A stretch of 64,000 nucleotides of DNA from Ariolimax columbianus (GCA_036924085.1 JAVGWX010000004.1:80430941-80494940); one strand, 5' to 3'. Counted from the first letter of the stretch, positions 22,491-34,250 are shown. Notes: generated from the sequence alone by a model not told the origin. A program made the numbers and translations.

Positions 22491-23139
22491 ACACACCCTA
22501 TAGTGACAGCTAAGTACACACCCATACAAAATCAAAGATCACCATCTCTTTATTTGCCAGGTTTCAAAGATGTTAAGAATATGCTTCTTCCCCCAAGGTT
22601 AGATAAATGAAACTAAACAACATCTAACAAACAGATACAATTACATGGCTTTGGGATGTGGGTGCTGCAGTACCCCATACACAGTGAATCATCAGTTAGG
22701 ATACCAGTCCCACTGTCCACAGCAAGGGTCTTCAACCTTTTTATCTCCATTTACCTTTTTCACCATGTCAGAATGTCATTCCTTCTTCTCCAAGATTGTT
22801 TGACTCAAAATGTGCACTTCAATAATATGTATTTAAAACTGACAATCTTACATTTTTTTTAAATATTAGTATATATGTTAGTTAGTTTTCTTTCCACTTG
22901 TGACGTTGAGCATTGTGGAGAGCATAAGTCGTCTGTCCTGCGCAAAGTTCGCTGCGTCAGTCAATGTGAGAATCTGTAGCTGCACAATCACTCTAATGTC
23001 ATCTATCAACCTGCCTCCACCTGTATATACATTTTCTTGGATTATTTTATAGTGTTTTATAAATTTAACAGAAATATAAAATGTTGATGTATTTTAAAAC
23101 TTGAATGAATGTAGTTTCTTTTAAATATTCATTACTAAT

Positions 23140-23290
23140 TACTTAACATATTCTGTGAACTTGCATCTTTACGGTGGCAATGTACATATGTGAAATGTGG
23201 ACCACTACACAAACACTTAAGAAAATGATTGAATATTTTGATTTAAAATTGTACAGAAGGGTGCTCAAGAACAGTGGCTCTATTCTTTCC
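23140..23290 (+). pseudogene. small RTE-like fragment
   Basis: The string tctgtgaacttgcatctt and the following cactacacaaacacttaaga match 21020-21085 in the RTE-like fragment at 20860. It is too short for more. Confidence 0.55.
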
Positions 23291-23389
23291 TCTACTGTGA
23301 AGAACCTCAAAATCCAGCAAGGAACCTCGAGATCCAGTAAGAAAAACCTTAGGATCACATAAACTTTGGCATCTAATTATAAACCTCGA

Positions 23390-23880
23390 GATCGAGTAAA
23401 AAGACTTGGAATCCAGTGAGCCTCCGCATCCAGTGAGGAACCTCAGATCCAGTGAGGAACCTCAGGTCCAGTGAGGACCCTCAGATCCAGTAAGGAATCT
23501 CAGATCCAGTGAGGAACCTCGGGATCCAGTGAGGATCATCAGATCCAGTGAGGAACCTCAGGAGCTAGTGAGAAACCTCAGATCCAGTGAGGAACCTCAA
23601 GATTCAGTGAGGAACCTCAGATCCAGTAAGGAACCTCAGGATCCAGTAAAGAACATCAAAATCCAGAGGAACCTCGAGATCCAGTGAGGAACCTGGATCA
23701 GAGGAACCCCAGATCCAGTGAGGAACCTCAGTATCTAGTGAGGAACCTCAGGATCCAATAAGGCCTCAAGATCCAGTGAGGAACCTCAGGATCCAATAAG
23801 GAATCTCGGAATCCAGTGAGAAACCTTGAGATCAGAGAGGAACCTCAGGATAAAGTGAGGAACCTCAGGATCCACAGGGA
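23390..23880. repeat. degenerate 20-bp minisatellite
   Basis: Repeats of gatccagtgaggaacctcag with many small indels and substitutions, about 24 units. It begins about 70 bp beyond the MADD donor at 23953. The degeneracy suggests an old array. Confidence 0.93.
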
Positions 23881-23953
23881 GACTTAGATACAAAGATAAT
23901 GCAGAATAAATATACTTCCTAGCCCGCAACAGCTAAAAACAAATATAACAAAC

Positions 23954-24185
23954 CTTGCCGAGCTTTCTGGGCGACATGCCAGAGTCACTAGAGAGCCTCC
24001 CACTTTGTGGAATCACCACAGGACTTAGGGGCAGGGATTTTCTGACAGCTGGCGGTGTCATGTGGGCTGAAGGGGAACCTGGATGCGTTTTCGGGGACTG
24101 AGTGGGTGTACATTTAATATGTGGACTGCAGGGCAAATGAGTGTTATGTGACGGGGAAGAAGATTGTAAGTGGTCTGTCGTGGCA
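23954..24185 (-). CDS. MADD: MADD exon, Pro/Ser-rich linker
   Basis: 232 nt, phase 2 in and 0 out, acceptor actttcag, donor gtttgt. It encodes a Ser/Pro/Thr-rich segment with HTHLPCSPHIKCTPTQSPK-like composition and ends SGRLSSDSGMSPRKLGK. Many SP and TP pairs suggest a phosphorylated, disordered linker (inference). A degenerate minisatellite starts about 70 bp past the donor. Confidence 0.82.
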
Positions 24186-24264
24186 CTGAAAGTGAAAAAA
24201 ATAGTATGTCATTGAAGAGAAAGTGTTAAAACTACATTGTACTCATTCATTCATTATCATTTAT

Positions 24265-24312
24265 CCATATATATATATATATATACCCATATATGTATAT
24301 ATATATATATAT
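24265..24312. repeat. TA microsatellite
   Basis: Two blocks of alternating TA separated by cccatatatg, directly before a SINE. Confidence 0.95.
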
Positions 24313-24317
24313 GTAAA

Positions 24318-24540
24318 AGGGGACGTGTGGGCTAGTGGTTAAGTGACACTGCTCACAATCCGAAGGTGCTAGGTTCGCTCCCCAATCACAGCACCGGCCT
24401 TTACCCCACAGAATCAAACCCTTAGAAAATGCAGGAGGAAGCAGACCCTTACATAAAATGCGTGCCAAAATCAGACGCACTGGACCGACTTGCGCAAAAT
24501 AAAAACAGAGTGCAACGTACACAACCTTGAAAAATAGAGA
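24318..24540 (+). mobile_element. tRNA-derived SINE family T, copy
   Basis: tRNA-like head with gtgggctagtggttaagtg (A box) and aggttcgctcccca (B box), then gcaccggcc, accc, cttagaaaatgcaggaggaa, gcagaccctta and a core cagacgcactggaccga..aataaaaacagagtgcaacgt. Other copies: 42068-42305 (-), 42903-43166 (+), 44830-45062 (-), 55045-55165 (- partial) and 63200-63447 (-). Confidence 0.9.
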
Positions 24541-24688
24541 AATGAGTAAATGCAAATGGAAAAAAATAAAAAAGAACCAAAAACATAAAATGTATTCATA
24601 TGGTTCTCCTTGGAATACAAGGTCACAACATATGCTGTCCTGCTGTTCCTATTGTGAATCATTGTCTTGAGATTTTCCAAAATGGCTT

Positions 24689-24860
24689 CTTCTTCTTCTG
24701 CGTTCGTTCTCAATCTCCTGCTACCAAGCCGTAAACAGGGCTTTGCAAGTAGCAGAATGTAGTCTGGAAAATGGAATGCATTGTGTCCCTAGACTGTGCT
24801 TTTTGCACCTTTTCGGTCCAACACATCCGTCTTCTGCAACAATGATACTCCAACAGCCCT
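24689..24860 (-). mobile_element. 5'-truncated copy of family S
   Basis: Reverse strand. It starts with TTC repeats (the GAA tail) then gcgttcgttctcaatctcctg, accaagcc, gggctttgcaagtagcag and tcggtccaacacatccg, matching the 3' part of the copies at 46060 and 25305. Confidence 0.75.
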
Positions 24861-25304
24861 TGGCTGTTGCATTAAAAATCTCTTTTATCCGAGGCGGAGT
24901 AACTAATCTCCTACCTTGCCACCTTCCTTTCCCTAACTGTAAGTTACACATAAATTTACAGTTGAGTCAATCAATCAATCAATCAAAACCCTGTCCAACG
25001 TCAGTCATGATTATCTAATAGTTTTCACAAGCAATCTTCGCCAAGTACATCTTGGCCAGCCTCTATGTCTCTTGTTTTTCGGTTTCCAGAAGAGTGACTG
25101 TCTCGTGATGTCATTATCCTGATTTAGTAAAGTATGTCCTATCTATCGCCAAAGTCTTCTGTTTATCTCCCAATCTACCATCAGCTGCCCAATTCTAAGC
25201 CACGGGTCCATGTTAGCAACAATACTTTACAATTTCAACATCAATATTATGTGTAGGTATCTATTTATGAATGTCTGTGTTAAAGTGTCTTTGTTGACCA
25301 CTAC

Positions 25305-25660
25305 GCCTCTTCTTCGTCTTTGTTCATTCTCAATCTCCTACTACCAAGCCCTTAAAGGGCTTTGCAAATAGCAGGATGTGGTCTCATGGTTTACAGCTTG
25401 ACTGCAATATTTTCACCGTTCGGTCCGATACATCCGACTTCAGCAGGAATTTTTTAGTACCGTGTTGCCTTTCATCTTTATTCCCTTCTACTAAAGCCAG
25501 TCTGCTCTATTGCAGCCTGTTGTCCAGGATCACCACTTGGAGGTGTAGAAGGGTCTTGGCAGCTTTGGTTCACTGGCCGTGACACTAGCACTTGGCTATG
25601 GGTCGCTGGCCACTACAGCTCATGAGCTGCTCAGCATCTTGATCCCACCACCCCTCTGAT
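25305..25660 (-). mobile_element. copy of family S
   Basis: Nearly full-length on the reverse strand. Reading leftwards it has ggatcaagatgctgagcag, ctcatgagctgtagtgg, gaccc..ttctacacctcc, aagtggtgatcctgg, gtatcggaccgaa-like core and a GAA-type tail at 25308. It is close to the 46060 copy in the 5' half. Confidence 0.8.
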
Positions 25661-26063
25661 TCATACAGCAGTGTTGAAAATCCTTATCTTTGTGATGGAT
25701 TTGATTTCTCTGAAAGTCCATAAATTCGTCAATGCAATTAATACTATTCTCGCCTTCTATTCTTTAATATAGTTTGATAATATGTCCCAATAAAAGATTG
25801 AAATAAGTCTCTTAGTCTGGACCCTCTCCAAGGACCAGTCCGACTTCGGCGACCCTGACAGGAGTAATACTCTCCTGCCAGTATGGCTGCTGAGATCATT
25901 GGGGCGCACAAGCTCTTCAACCTCGACAATGTATGCTCACATATGCTGAGGCCTGGACAAGTAACAGTGTAACGATTTTTTGCTCCCTTTTCAGACAACT
26001 GACCTCAACTTTCATTATCTACTCGCACATATAAAGCTTATAACAACCACCATCAACTTTTAC

Positions 26064-26122
26064 CTTGTATTTGACCTGGTCAGGTCTATGACATTTCCCG
26101 AATCATAACGAAACACAGTCTC
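26064..26122 (-). CDS. MADD: MADD small linker exon
   Basis: 59 nt, phase 0 in and 2 out, acceptor ccacacag, donor gtaaaa. It encodes ETVFRYDSGNVIDLTRSNT; the last AG pairs with the T that opens the next exon to give Ser. It was too short to show as a long open frame. It was found because phase demanded an exon here, and it supplies exactly the phase needed. Confidence 0.72.
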
Positions 26123-26399
26123 CTGTGTGGAAACAACAGAAATATTCATTTACACATCAATATTTGAGAACTTTATTCCAACATAACCAAAGCTAACAAT
26201 CAAAATTGCATCACCTGGAACGCCACACCTTTGAAATTTCACTTAAAATTGAATTATATATCAACATTCAAATACTCTGCATTACCCGGATGGTGTGCAA
26301 AGGTTGGAAGGCAGTATTTAAATCAGGTCTCGCTATATAACAAGATTTCGTTGCTTTGCAACAAAATCTAAAATGGGGATCATGGGCAACTTCCTATGG

Positions 26400-26660
26400 A
26401 GCACAGGTCTTCAACAAATACACACCAAGCCCTCCTCTATTCTAGCTACGTCCAAATACACACCAAGTCCTCCTCTATTCCATCTACATCCAAATATACA
26501 CCAAGCCCGCCTCTATTCCAGCTACATCCAAATAGACACCACATCCTCTATTCCAGCTGCGCCCAAATACACACAAAGCCCTCCTATACCGAGCCATTCA
26601 TTCTAGCTACGCTCAAATATACACAAAGCCTCCTATCCCAAGCCATCCATTCCAGCTATT
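26400..26660. repeat. imperfect 37-40 bp repeat
   Basis: About six imperfect units of ccaaatacacaccaag, tcctcctctattcc and agctac. It lies between two MADD exons. Open frames across it are low-complexity and not convincing. Confidence 0.85.
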
Positions 26661-26962
26661 TCCAAATTGTCCTTTCATGTTCCCTTAATGTTTGTCTCAC
26701 ACTTCCCCCTTCAAGTGTTTTAGTTTTCTCTAACTCTCTTACCCTGGGGATTCCAGAACAGAAAATGTCTTTTAATGCATAAATCAAGTTATTTCCTTAA
26801 TATGTGTGCTATCAAACACTTGCATTTTCTCCTCATTTCATGTTCCAGCATTTCTGTCAGGTTCTGCATTAATATTTCAACTCTTCTATTTGCACAAGCA
26901 CCATTTTATGAAAGTCTGTTTTGTTTTAAAAGGTCATTATATGTATCAAGATATGCACTAAC

Positions 26963-27150
26963 CTGTCTGTCACTTCCATCGTAGCCACAGGAGAGGCTTG
27001 AAGAAGCAGAGGAGCTCATACTGCTGTCCTCCTGTAAGGAGAGAGCTGAGTCGCTGTTGGTGATCTGTGCCTCTGGGAGGAGCAATTTACTGGGAGGAGA
27101 ATAAACCTGGGCTTCATCCACTGCTAGTATCTGCATCTCAGGTGCAAACA
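26963..27150 (-). CDS. MADD: MADD exon, serine-rich linker
   Basis: 188 nt, entering in phase 1 and leaving in phase 0, acceptor catcaaacag, donor gttagt. It encodes FAPEMQILAVDEAQVY and a serine-rich run ending GYDGSDRQ. No clear counterpart in vertebrate MADD came to mind. The call rests on position, clean splice sites and phase. The segment is low in conserved residues, so a lineage-specific linker is likely. Confidence 0.8.
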
Positions 27151-27339
27151 CTGTTTGATGTAGAAAGCAGGGACTAATGCTAGCAATGATAAATGTCTAA
27201 TGTAGTAAGCAGAGACTTATGTTAGCAATGATAAATGTTTGATGTAGTAAGCAGTTGTATATCCATGGATGCTATTAACTTAAAATTGTATCCATGGATA
27301 CTATTAACTTTGAATTGCCCTCGCAGATATAAAACTTAC

Positions 27340-27667
27340 TTGGAGTATCGCCACAGATGTCACTATTGAAGAGATCCGACACAAAGTCGCTGAGAGATGA
27401 GTACGAAGAACTGTTACTTTCTGCTCCATCGCTGTCGCTGCCACTTTCGTCAGTTGGGTTGCCGTCGCTGTGCTCATCAGACACTGAATTAATGGCAGCC
27501 CCAAGAGATGAACTGTTGTCGTAGACATGGAAGTCAAGTGGTTGTAGTTGTTGGGCGTACCATTTAGGCTTGTCTCCGATCAGGCCGGGGTCATAGATCC
27601 CTGTCTGCACACGTTGGTAAACAAGGTTGGTTGGGCACAGAGACCACTCAGACAAATATTCCACAGC
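27340..27667 (-). CDS. MADD: MADD exon, dDENN end and acidic linker
   Basis: 109 codons plus one base, acceptor tattcaag, donor gtaagt. It begins AVEYLSEWSLCPTNLVYQR, continues with IGDKPKWYAQQLQP, then changes to an acidic serine-rich stretch (DESGSDSDGAES) and ends DFVSDLFNSDICGDTP. Vertebrate MADD shows the same order. The last base pairs with TG of the next exon to give Met. Confidence 0.97.
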
Positions 27668-27734
27668 CTTGAATAGAAAGAGTAATCAAGGTCAGATAAT
27701 ACATACTGATCAAGACCCCCCCCATCCCCCCCCC

Positions 27735-28160
27735 ATGTCCTCCGTGATCCTGGAAACAGGCTGTGTCACAGCAGTCCCACAAACAGAGGTGGGGATCATT
27801 CCTGTAATCCCCATAGTGGTGAGCTTACTGAGGAGTCTCACATTGCACTTCAGCCTGAAGGACCCTGGTCCATCTTCTCAAGTAGACATCAGGATGCAAG
27901 AAGAGCCATTGAAAGATGGGCAGACAAAGATCTTCAGACTCAGAACGGGACATTGCAGACTCAAGGCCCACTTCCACAGAATGGGTCTCAGAGACACTGC
28001 CACGTGTGATTGTGGAGCACCCAAGCAAACATTAGAACATATCCTGCAGGACTGCCCTACTTATACAGACCAAATAGAGGCAGTCTGGCTCAAGGAAGCG
28101 ACCATGCTCGACCACTCCGCCACTGCCAGTCCCAAGCTCAAATGAGGAAGGGGCCAGCTA
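27735..28160 (+). pseudogene. I-group-like element end (zinc knuckle) with adjoining repeat
   Basis: 27735-27900 resembles family P (ggaaacaggctgtgtcacag, also at 40500). 27900-28145 reads TKIFRLRTGHCRLKAHFHRM, TCDCGAPKQTLEHILQDCPTY, the same C-terminal knuckle architecture as element A (C-C-H-C) but clearly another family. It is 5'-truncated and ends with an A-rich tail near 28190. Confidence 0.75.
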
Positions 28161-28219
28161 CCCCATCCAATTAAAACTTCTTGCTACAAAAAAAAATTAA
28201 CTTATTTATCTAACGGATC

Positions 28220-28560
28220 GACCTTGAAGGAGAAAGGCCCTTCAACAGGGTCTATAATGTGGACCAATCAGAGTCGTAAAAAAAACTCATTTGCCGACCT
28301 CCTTTCTATCAACAAGGAAGACCTCCAGGTTCAGCACCTGAAATGTGAGAACCATGTGGGAGATGGGGATAACAGCTCAATTTGCAATGGAGAGGGAAAA
28401 TATAATATTAACATCCTTGGCCTCGACGAATAAGATGAGGGACAAGCAGATTATACACAGCAAACATCGGGTGAAGCAATTATACATTCAGGTCACATAG
28501 AGAGACGTACATGCTGTCACAAAAAAAGCAGGGAGATGCTGGAAATAACTGGAGAAAATA
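28220..28560 (+). pseudogene. LINE endonuclease fragment
   Basis: Reads GKYNINILGLDE, then TSGEAIIHSGHIERR in broken frames, resembling the start of RTE-like endonucleases (INILGLSE, YSGH). Short, with stops. Confidence 0.55.
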
Positions 28561-28568
28561 GCACAGGA

Positions 28569-28745
28569 CAGGTTGGTTGATGGTCTATACATCCCAAGGT
28601 GATAAGGGTGAAGAAGACAGGCCTGTTTGGAGAGGGTTGGTTGATGGTCTATACATCCCAAGGTGATAAGGGTGAAGAAGACAGGCCTGCTTGGAGAGGG
28701 TTGGTTGATGGTCTTTACATCCCAAGGTGATAAGGGTGAAGAAAA
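28569..28745. repeat. 64-bp unit in three copies
   Basis: ggttggttgatggtctatac, atcccaaggtgataagggtg, aagaagacaggcctg, tttggagag, at 28569, 28633 and 28697. The third is incomplete and nearly identical to the others. Confidence 0.95.
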
Positions 28746-28799
28746 TACACAAGGTCACAACTACAGTTGGCCCCTTTACAGGAAGCCTGTATCTTAGCA

Positions 28800-30380
28800 T
28801 TTTCATTTGCAGTTTCAATAGCACTGGTTTTACATGATGAGGTTGCTTGTACCATGCAAACCCTTGTTAGTCACCTTTTATGACATGCTTAGAAGGTTAC
28901 AGTTATCCTATTCTTTCTATGTCAAGCAGAAGTCTAGGATAGACAGAGACAGATAGGCTGTGTAAATTGGAAGTTATCATAATCCTTTCTAATTTTCATT
29001 CCAATACTTACTCTCCGTGTCCTGGACACCACGTTAGACATCGTGTTTGCAATGCTTGGCCACATGGATTGCCATGTTGTTTCCTTTCAACATGTGATTC
29101 ATATTGCATGTTTCCAGTTTCCAGAAGGTAGTCTGGTTTGTGTTGTTCATGTCACATTATCTCTGTATCTGGGGGATAGTGAGGTCTGGGCTTGACATCC
29201 CGCTTGTTGAAGGAAAGTAAAGCGTCTATTATAGCCTCTCCTTTCCAGGTGTAGAGATTGCCGCTGGATTCACTGTTCAGCTTGCCGGGAAGGAGTTTCC
29301 ATGCCAATGGTCTCTCCTACATTATTGTGTCCCCAGCAGCACAAATATGAGGGGCCCCCTGTTTCTTATAGGGCCTGCTGTGCGACGTGACCGAGTACCC
29401 GACGGTATAACTGGGCGGGCAGATTAGGCTCATTACCCTTGGTTGGCAGCCAATCTATGAGAAGGTAAACTTTGACTCTAAACCCAAGTAGACAAAGCTC
29501 GTAATCTGTTCAGGCCGTTCGCCTAGGAGATAAGGAACTCTGATTTTAAACCCACAAGTGCCAGGAAGTGCTGGCTAGTCCTGGGATGATGAGAGTATCA
29601 TCAGATGCCTCGAGTAACTAGCATCAGTGGGCAACGACTCCAGTGCCTTGTGGAAATCTTGGGAGAGGGTAGGGCTACGGTAGTAAACACAGAAAGAAAA
29701 TCTGGATTGGTAGCACCTAAGGCGGATGGTGTCAAAATTGCGAACTCATTCCGGCAGCTACTGCAGCTGAGCTGTTGCCATATTGTCATGCTTTGCATTC
29801 CTTTGGATTACACCAGTGAGGCCGAGAGGGGGATCCTGCAGTTTGGGCAGCCCAGGGTCTCCATATTCAGCGCCCAGGCTTAATTACGTCCTCACAGGGC
29901 GCCATGCGCATGGTCTACAGAGACAGTGAGATGCCGATGATCTCTGTATCTTGATCTCTATTTCTTCCTGCATTGTGACACACCATTTCAAAGTCTATTT
30001 AGTGACATCCGTGTTGCGTAAAGCAAGTCCAGACTCAGGTTCATTCCGCAATTCGATCCAGGGAACCTGAGTCAGTTCATTCAATTTTTCAATGCAGCGT
30101 TTTCTGGGACTAGTCTGTATAGACTGTGTTGACTAAGAAATTTCAACTAGATTTAAGTCTTGTGCTTTGCACTTGGTGTACAAACATAGGGTGTCTTGGG
30201 TCATTCAATTGTTACTCTCTTTCGATTTCTGATGCGACACTTCTCTGTGTCTCAAGTGGTGTTACGTCAATTATGGGGTATATTTTTAAGCTGGAGTAGG
30301 TTTTAGACACACTTTCATTCACTGCTGTGTCAATAACTTTGACATGTGCAGAGTATTTCCAATCTGGCATGGTGTTCAAT
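28800..30380. other. intronic, unclassified
   Basis: No gene recognised. 29290-29900 is more GC-rich than its flanks and contains tgggatgatgagagtatcatc and ggtagggctacggtagtaaac. An open frame at 29605-29883 has no recognisable domain. It may be the 5' part of an unknown retroelement. Confidence 0.4.
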
Positions 30381-30384
30381 CAGC

Positions 30385-31010
30385 TTGACCTTTGTAACTA
30401 CCACTGACAATCCCCTTGACCTTTATAGCTGCTTCTGACAATCACCTTGGCCTTTATAGCTGCCACTTACAACCACCTTCACCTTTTTAACTGCCAATGA
30501 CAATTACCTTGGCTTTTATAACTGCCACTGACAACCACCTTGACCTTTGTAACTACTACTGGCAATCACCTTGGCCTTTATAGCTGCCACTGACAACCAC
30601 CTTCACCTTTTTAACTGCCAATGACAATCACTGTGGCCTTTGTAACTGCCACTGACAATCACCTTGACCTTTGTAACTGCCACTGACAGTCATCTTGACC
30701 TTTGTAACTGCCACTGACAATCACCTTGGCTTTTATAACTGCCCCTGACAATTACCTTGGCTTTTATAACTGCCACCGACAATCACCTTGGCTTTTATAA
30801 CTGCCACTGACAATCACCTCAGCCTTTGTAACTGCCACTGACAATCACCTTGGCTTTTATAACTGTCACTTACAATCACCTTCACTTTTTTAACTGCCAC
30901 TGACAACCACCTTGACCTTTGTAACTGCCACTGACAATCACCTTCACTTTTTTAACTGCCACTGACAACAATCTTGACCTTTGTAACAGGCACCAATAAT
31001 CACCTTGGCC
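30385..31010. repeat. 30-31 bp minisatellite, about 20 units
   Basis: Units of caccttgacctttgtaactg and ccactgacaat, with a second type ggcttttataactgcc interspersed. Moderately diverged. Confidence 0.95.
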
Positions 31011-31034
31011 ATCAACAAATAACTTGAATTAACG

Positions 31035-32290
31035 TTCTTATACTGGTTTAAAAGACTCTGCAGAGTCTGTAAACAACCAATTTCTTTTACATTTCCTTTC
31101 TCTAAAAGCTATGTGCACCCAATCTATTTTTAAATGCATTAATTGTCCCTGATCAGGCACTACTTCCCGTGGCAATGCATTGCAAGCATTCTTCTTCTTC
31201 TTCTTCGTACGCAGTCAGACAGTAACCATTAGGTTTTCTAAAAAAGCGGCGGTCATCCTGAGGCTGTCGCCACTGCCATAGAGCTTGTCTTGCAGTTCCA
31301 CTGGTGATGGCCACATCTGCTCTCTCTGATCCTCGTATGTCGGGCAGTTCTGCAGCAGATGTTCAGCGGTCATTTTACCAGTACCGCACGGGCATTCGTC
31401 GGTACCACCTATCTTCAATTTGTTGAATAGGTGGTACCTCAGTCTATTGTGGCCAGTGTGAAGTCTGAAGACAACGACCTGCTCTCTTCGGTTCAACTGG
31501 TAATAGGCATCGTTTTTGGTGTAACCAGTATGTTCGGTTTCCCATTTGGTCATGTATCTGGCTTTGATAAGCCGTTTTGACTCTTCGTACGTCATACTAG
31601 TATCTGTTTGTGGTAGTCTTGCACCTTCTTTTGCCAGTCTGTCTGCCTCCTCGTTGCCTTGGATGTTGCAGTGTGATGGGACCCACTGTACCACTACCCT
31701 TTTTGGTGCGGACTGCTGGCACAGTTTGCAGAGTGCTGCTCTTAAGTCATTAAGCTCAGTGTTTTTCTGGCTTTTTAGCGCTGTGACTACGGCGAGAGCA
31801 TCTGTAAGCAGGACTATATGGCTTTCATTTTCATTGTGTGTCACCATTTCTTCCACTGCCGCCCTCAGTGCCTCTGCCTCCGCTCTGAAATTGCTTGTGT
31901 ACTTACCAGTAGCGAATGACAGTGTTATTTTTCTGCCATTTGGTAGGTTCAGGAATGCTCCTGCCCCTTCGTTCTGTGTAGTGTTTGTTACAGAACCGTC
32001 GGTGTATGCATGGGTCCAGTCCATGCTTAGGTAGCTTTTCGATATGAAGCTTCATTGCAAGCATTCACCACTCTGACTAAAAAAATTGTTTCCAAATATC
32101 TAATTTGGACCTTTCTTTAGTTAATTTGTATCCATGCCCTCTTGTTCTTGTAGGTGGTTGGATTTTGAAAAACCTGTTATAGTCTAATTGATCTTTTTCT
32201 TTGATTATCTTATAAACCTGTATTGTCACTTCAAATTCTTCTCTTTTCTAGACACTGTAGACTGGTAACTTTTCTCATAACTATTGTAAC
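31035..32290 (-). pseudogene. CR1-like LINE 3' end, split by an insertion
   Basis: Reverse strand. It starts with actggtttaaaagactctgc (3' UTR), then the DAHSF-type C-terminus at about 31110, interrupted at 31192 and resuming at 32053 with the SQRV/DIRK region and further upstream RT extension to about 32290. The host sequence cattgcaagcattc is duplicated on both sides of the insertion. Confidence 0.85.
31192..32052 (-). mobile_element. 5'-truncated copy of element A family
   Basis: 861 bp corresponding to about 4801-5665 of element A. Flanked by a perfect 14-bp duplication cattgcaagcattc (31178-31191, 32053-32066). The frame 31215-32024 (269 codons) is open through RNase H (YTDGS, TDALAVVTALK, EEADRLAKEGA) and the knuckle CPCGTG...LLQNC. 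It ends in TTC repeats on the plus strand (GAA tail). A young, clean example of target-primed insertion. Confidence 0.93.
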
Positions 32291-33700
32291 AGAGTTAAAG
32301 GGGTACAACAAGCCAAAGCCAGGGAAGCCCTGAATATACCGTTCGTGGTACCCAAACATAACTTGAGAACCCGGCCCGAGAGTTTCAGTTCATTGAACGA
32401 GGCATGGTCCTCAACTCTCAAACAATGCAAGTTGTGGCTGGCCGACCAAAATAGGTCGCGTTCTCACTGTTTGAACTGGGAATCCACGACAACAAGCGGT
32501 CAGTCAGTAGTTTGGAAAATAAGGCAGCCTTTCTTTGGAACACGCGATCTCAAATAAAGTTTGTGGGAAATGAACTGAAGAAAGTAGAAGTCATGGACTA
32601 AAGCGGGGGAAGAATAGAGGACAGATCAGGGTGTCCTACCGGGCAGTATAGTGAGTAGCACGTTAGTCAAGAACAAGTAGCTAGATTAAAGGCTACAGAA
32701 ATTAGCCAGTGAGTGACAATGGTAGAGTCATACAGTTAGAAGCCACCAAAGCAGACCAACACGGAAAGGCAACGAGAGACCACACACATGTAAGAATCTG
32801 TCTGTGTGTGATGTTCTGTTCAATTCGTCGTCGCTAATATCCTGATCGAGTGACCTGACTTTATTCTCGTCAGCCGGAGACGTGTTGCTGAAATACGAAG
32901 CTGTTGTCCTAGACAACCGTTGTGATTTGTGGGTTTTTCTCGTCCTGACAACCACAGTAACACAACCACTGTCGTCTGTCATAGACACGAGCACAGCCGC
33001 AGACAAAGCACAGATGCAGTCACCGACTGCCTGATGTAGAGACGAGGCAAGAGGTCCAGTAGACATTCGCCTTACGAGAGATGAAACAAGAGGTCCAGTA
33101 GACAGCTGCCTTACGAGAAACAAGGCAAGAGGTCCAGCAGACATCCATTTTTGGGTAAGCTGAGAGGACAGATAGATGAGGACTGAGAAATTGTAGATAG
33201 ACATCCTTTATATCAACGCACAGAGATAGACAGTGAATAGAACAATTGCTAGATTCTGACCACGTGATGAGAACCCTGGGTAAAGTTTAGTACTAGAGTA
33301 AGACCTGTGCTACTTGCACGAACCTTTAGTAGTAATCATAGCTAGATAGAGAAGTGATGATAACCAACCTTTTGAGAGACATCAGAAATCATTTATAACT
33401 GATGCACAATATGATATGATCAGCGAGCCTAGTGATTTGATTTGATGTGCACATTGTTTTACTTGTGTGAAAAATACATGCTTTGTTTTACTTGTGTTAA
33501 AAGAATTGTTAGTAGTTAAATTTAGAGTATGTTAAGGAGTGATAGTGGTAATGAAGATATAATAGAGAATTGGTTAACCCTGATACACATTATATTAACT
33601 GATAAGGAAGATAGGATATAAAATAACGTTAGAACTGCTGCACTGTAATTCTGGAATCCCACTATCATACCTGTAAAGACTAATACTTTATACAGTTTGA
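32290..33700. other. intronic, unclassified
   Basis: Frames at 32345-32557 (+) and 32728-33204 (-) are open but match nothing I know. The minus frame holds a degenerate internal repeat (STGPLASSL type, about 33040-33140) that comes from a short DNA repeat. I do not call a gene. Confidence 0.35.
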
Positions 33701-33717
33701 CTATCACAAGTATGTAC

Positions 33718-33876
33718 CTGAGTTCTTGCAAGTTTAGCTGTGAATAAAGTCTTCTCCGGCCGTGACTTCAGGAAGCTATAAAGCTGGAATGCAACCACAG
33801 GACGGGGATACAAACGGAGAGTCCTCGTATGCTCTGCAAAGTTTCCAAGGATGTTTGGAGAATTGAAAAACCGGAC
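33718..33876 (-). CDS. MADD: MADD exon, dDENN
   Basis: 53 codons, phase 0 to 0, acceptor cattgaacag, donor gtacat. It encodes VRFFNSPNILGNFAEHT, then RTLRLYPRPVVAFQ, then AKLARTQ, typical of MADD dDENN. The open frame continues upstream to about 33950, but only the acceptor at 33877 restores phase with the preceding exon and the family alignment, so I start here. Confidence 0.96.
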
Positions 33877-34019
33877 CTGTTCAATGAGGGAAATACCAAA
33901 ATTATAAAACATCTCACAGTAGACTTGTGGGTTGAATGAATGTAAACAGACTATGTACATTTTTTTTAAACTACTAGGGAGCTTCAAATTAAAACCTTAA
34001 AAGTGGGATAGAAATGAGA

Positions 34020-34250
34020 AAAACCCTGCCTTTAGATTGTAATTTGTTAATATGTTTGCTAAGGATGTCAAGAGTGCCCCTGCACATGCCATCACAGTGC
34101 AGACGAACAACATGATGTCATAATTGCAATTAAAACATGGCCGCCCCACTATTGACATGCACCACAGAGGAGCAGCGCTCTGTTGTCAGTTTTTTTAGCA
34201 GCATTGGGGTGACACCTATATAAATTCATCGTCAAATGAAAGTCAAGTGA
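34020..34250 (+). pseudogene. mariner-like transposase N-terminal remnant
   Basis: Reads MAAPLLTCTTEEQRSVVSFF, then IGVTPI, stop, IHRQMK. The EEQR...RFF...GV...IHR pattern is the mariner N-terminus. It is cut at about 34250 by an element A family copy. Confidence 0.7.

Noticed and set aside
31546..32034. 162-codon plus-strand ORF
   Set aside because: Antisense shadow of the RNase H region in the reverse copy of element A.
32728..33204. 158-codon minus-strand ORF with STGPLASSL repeats
   Set aside because: No recognised domain or splice context; the internal repeat is a short DNA repeat. Left as unclassified.
33877..33950. Upstream extension of the MADD dDENN exon
   Set aside because: Open, but the preceding exon ends in phase 0 at Met and the family continues with VRFFNS; the acceptor cattgaacag at 33877 gives this exactly.
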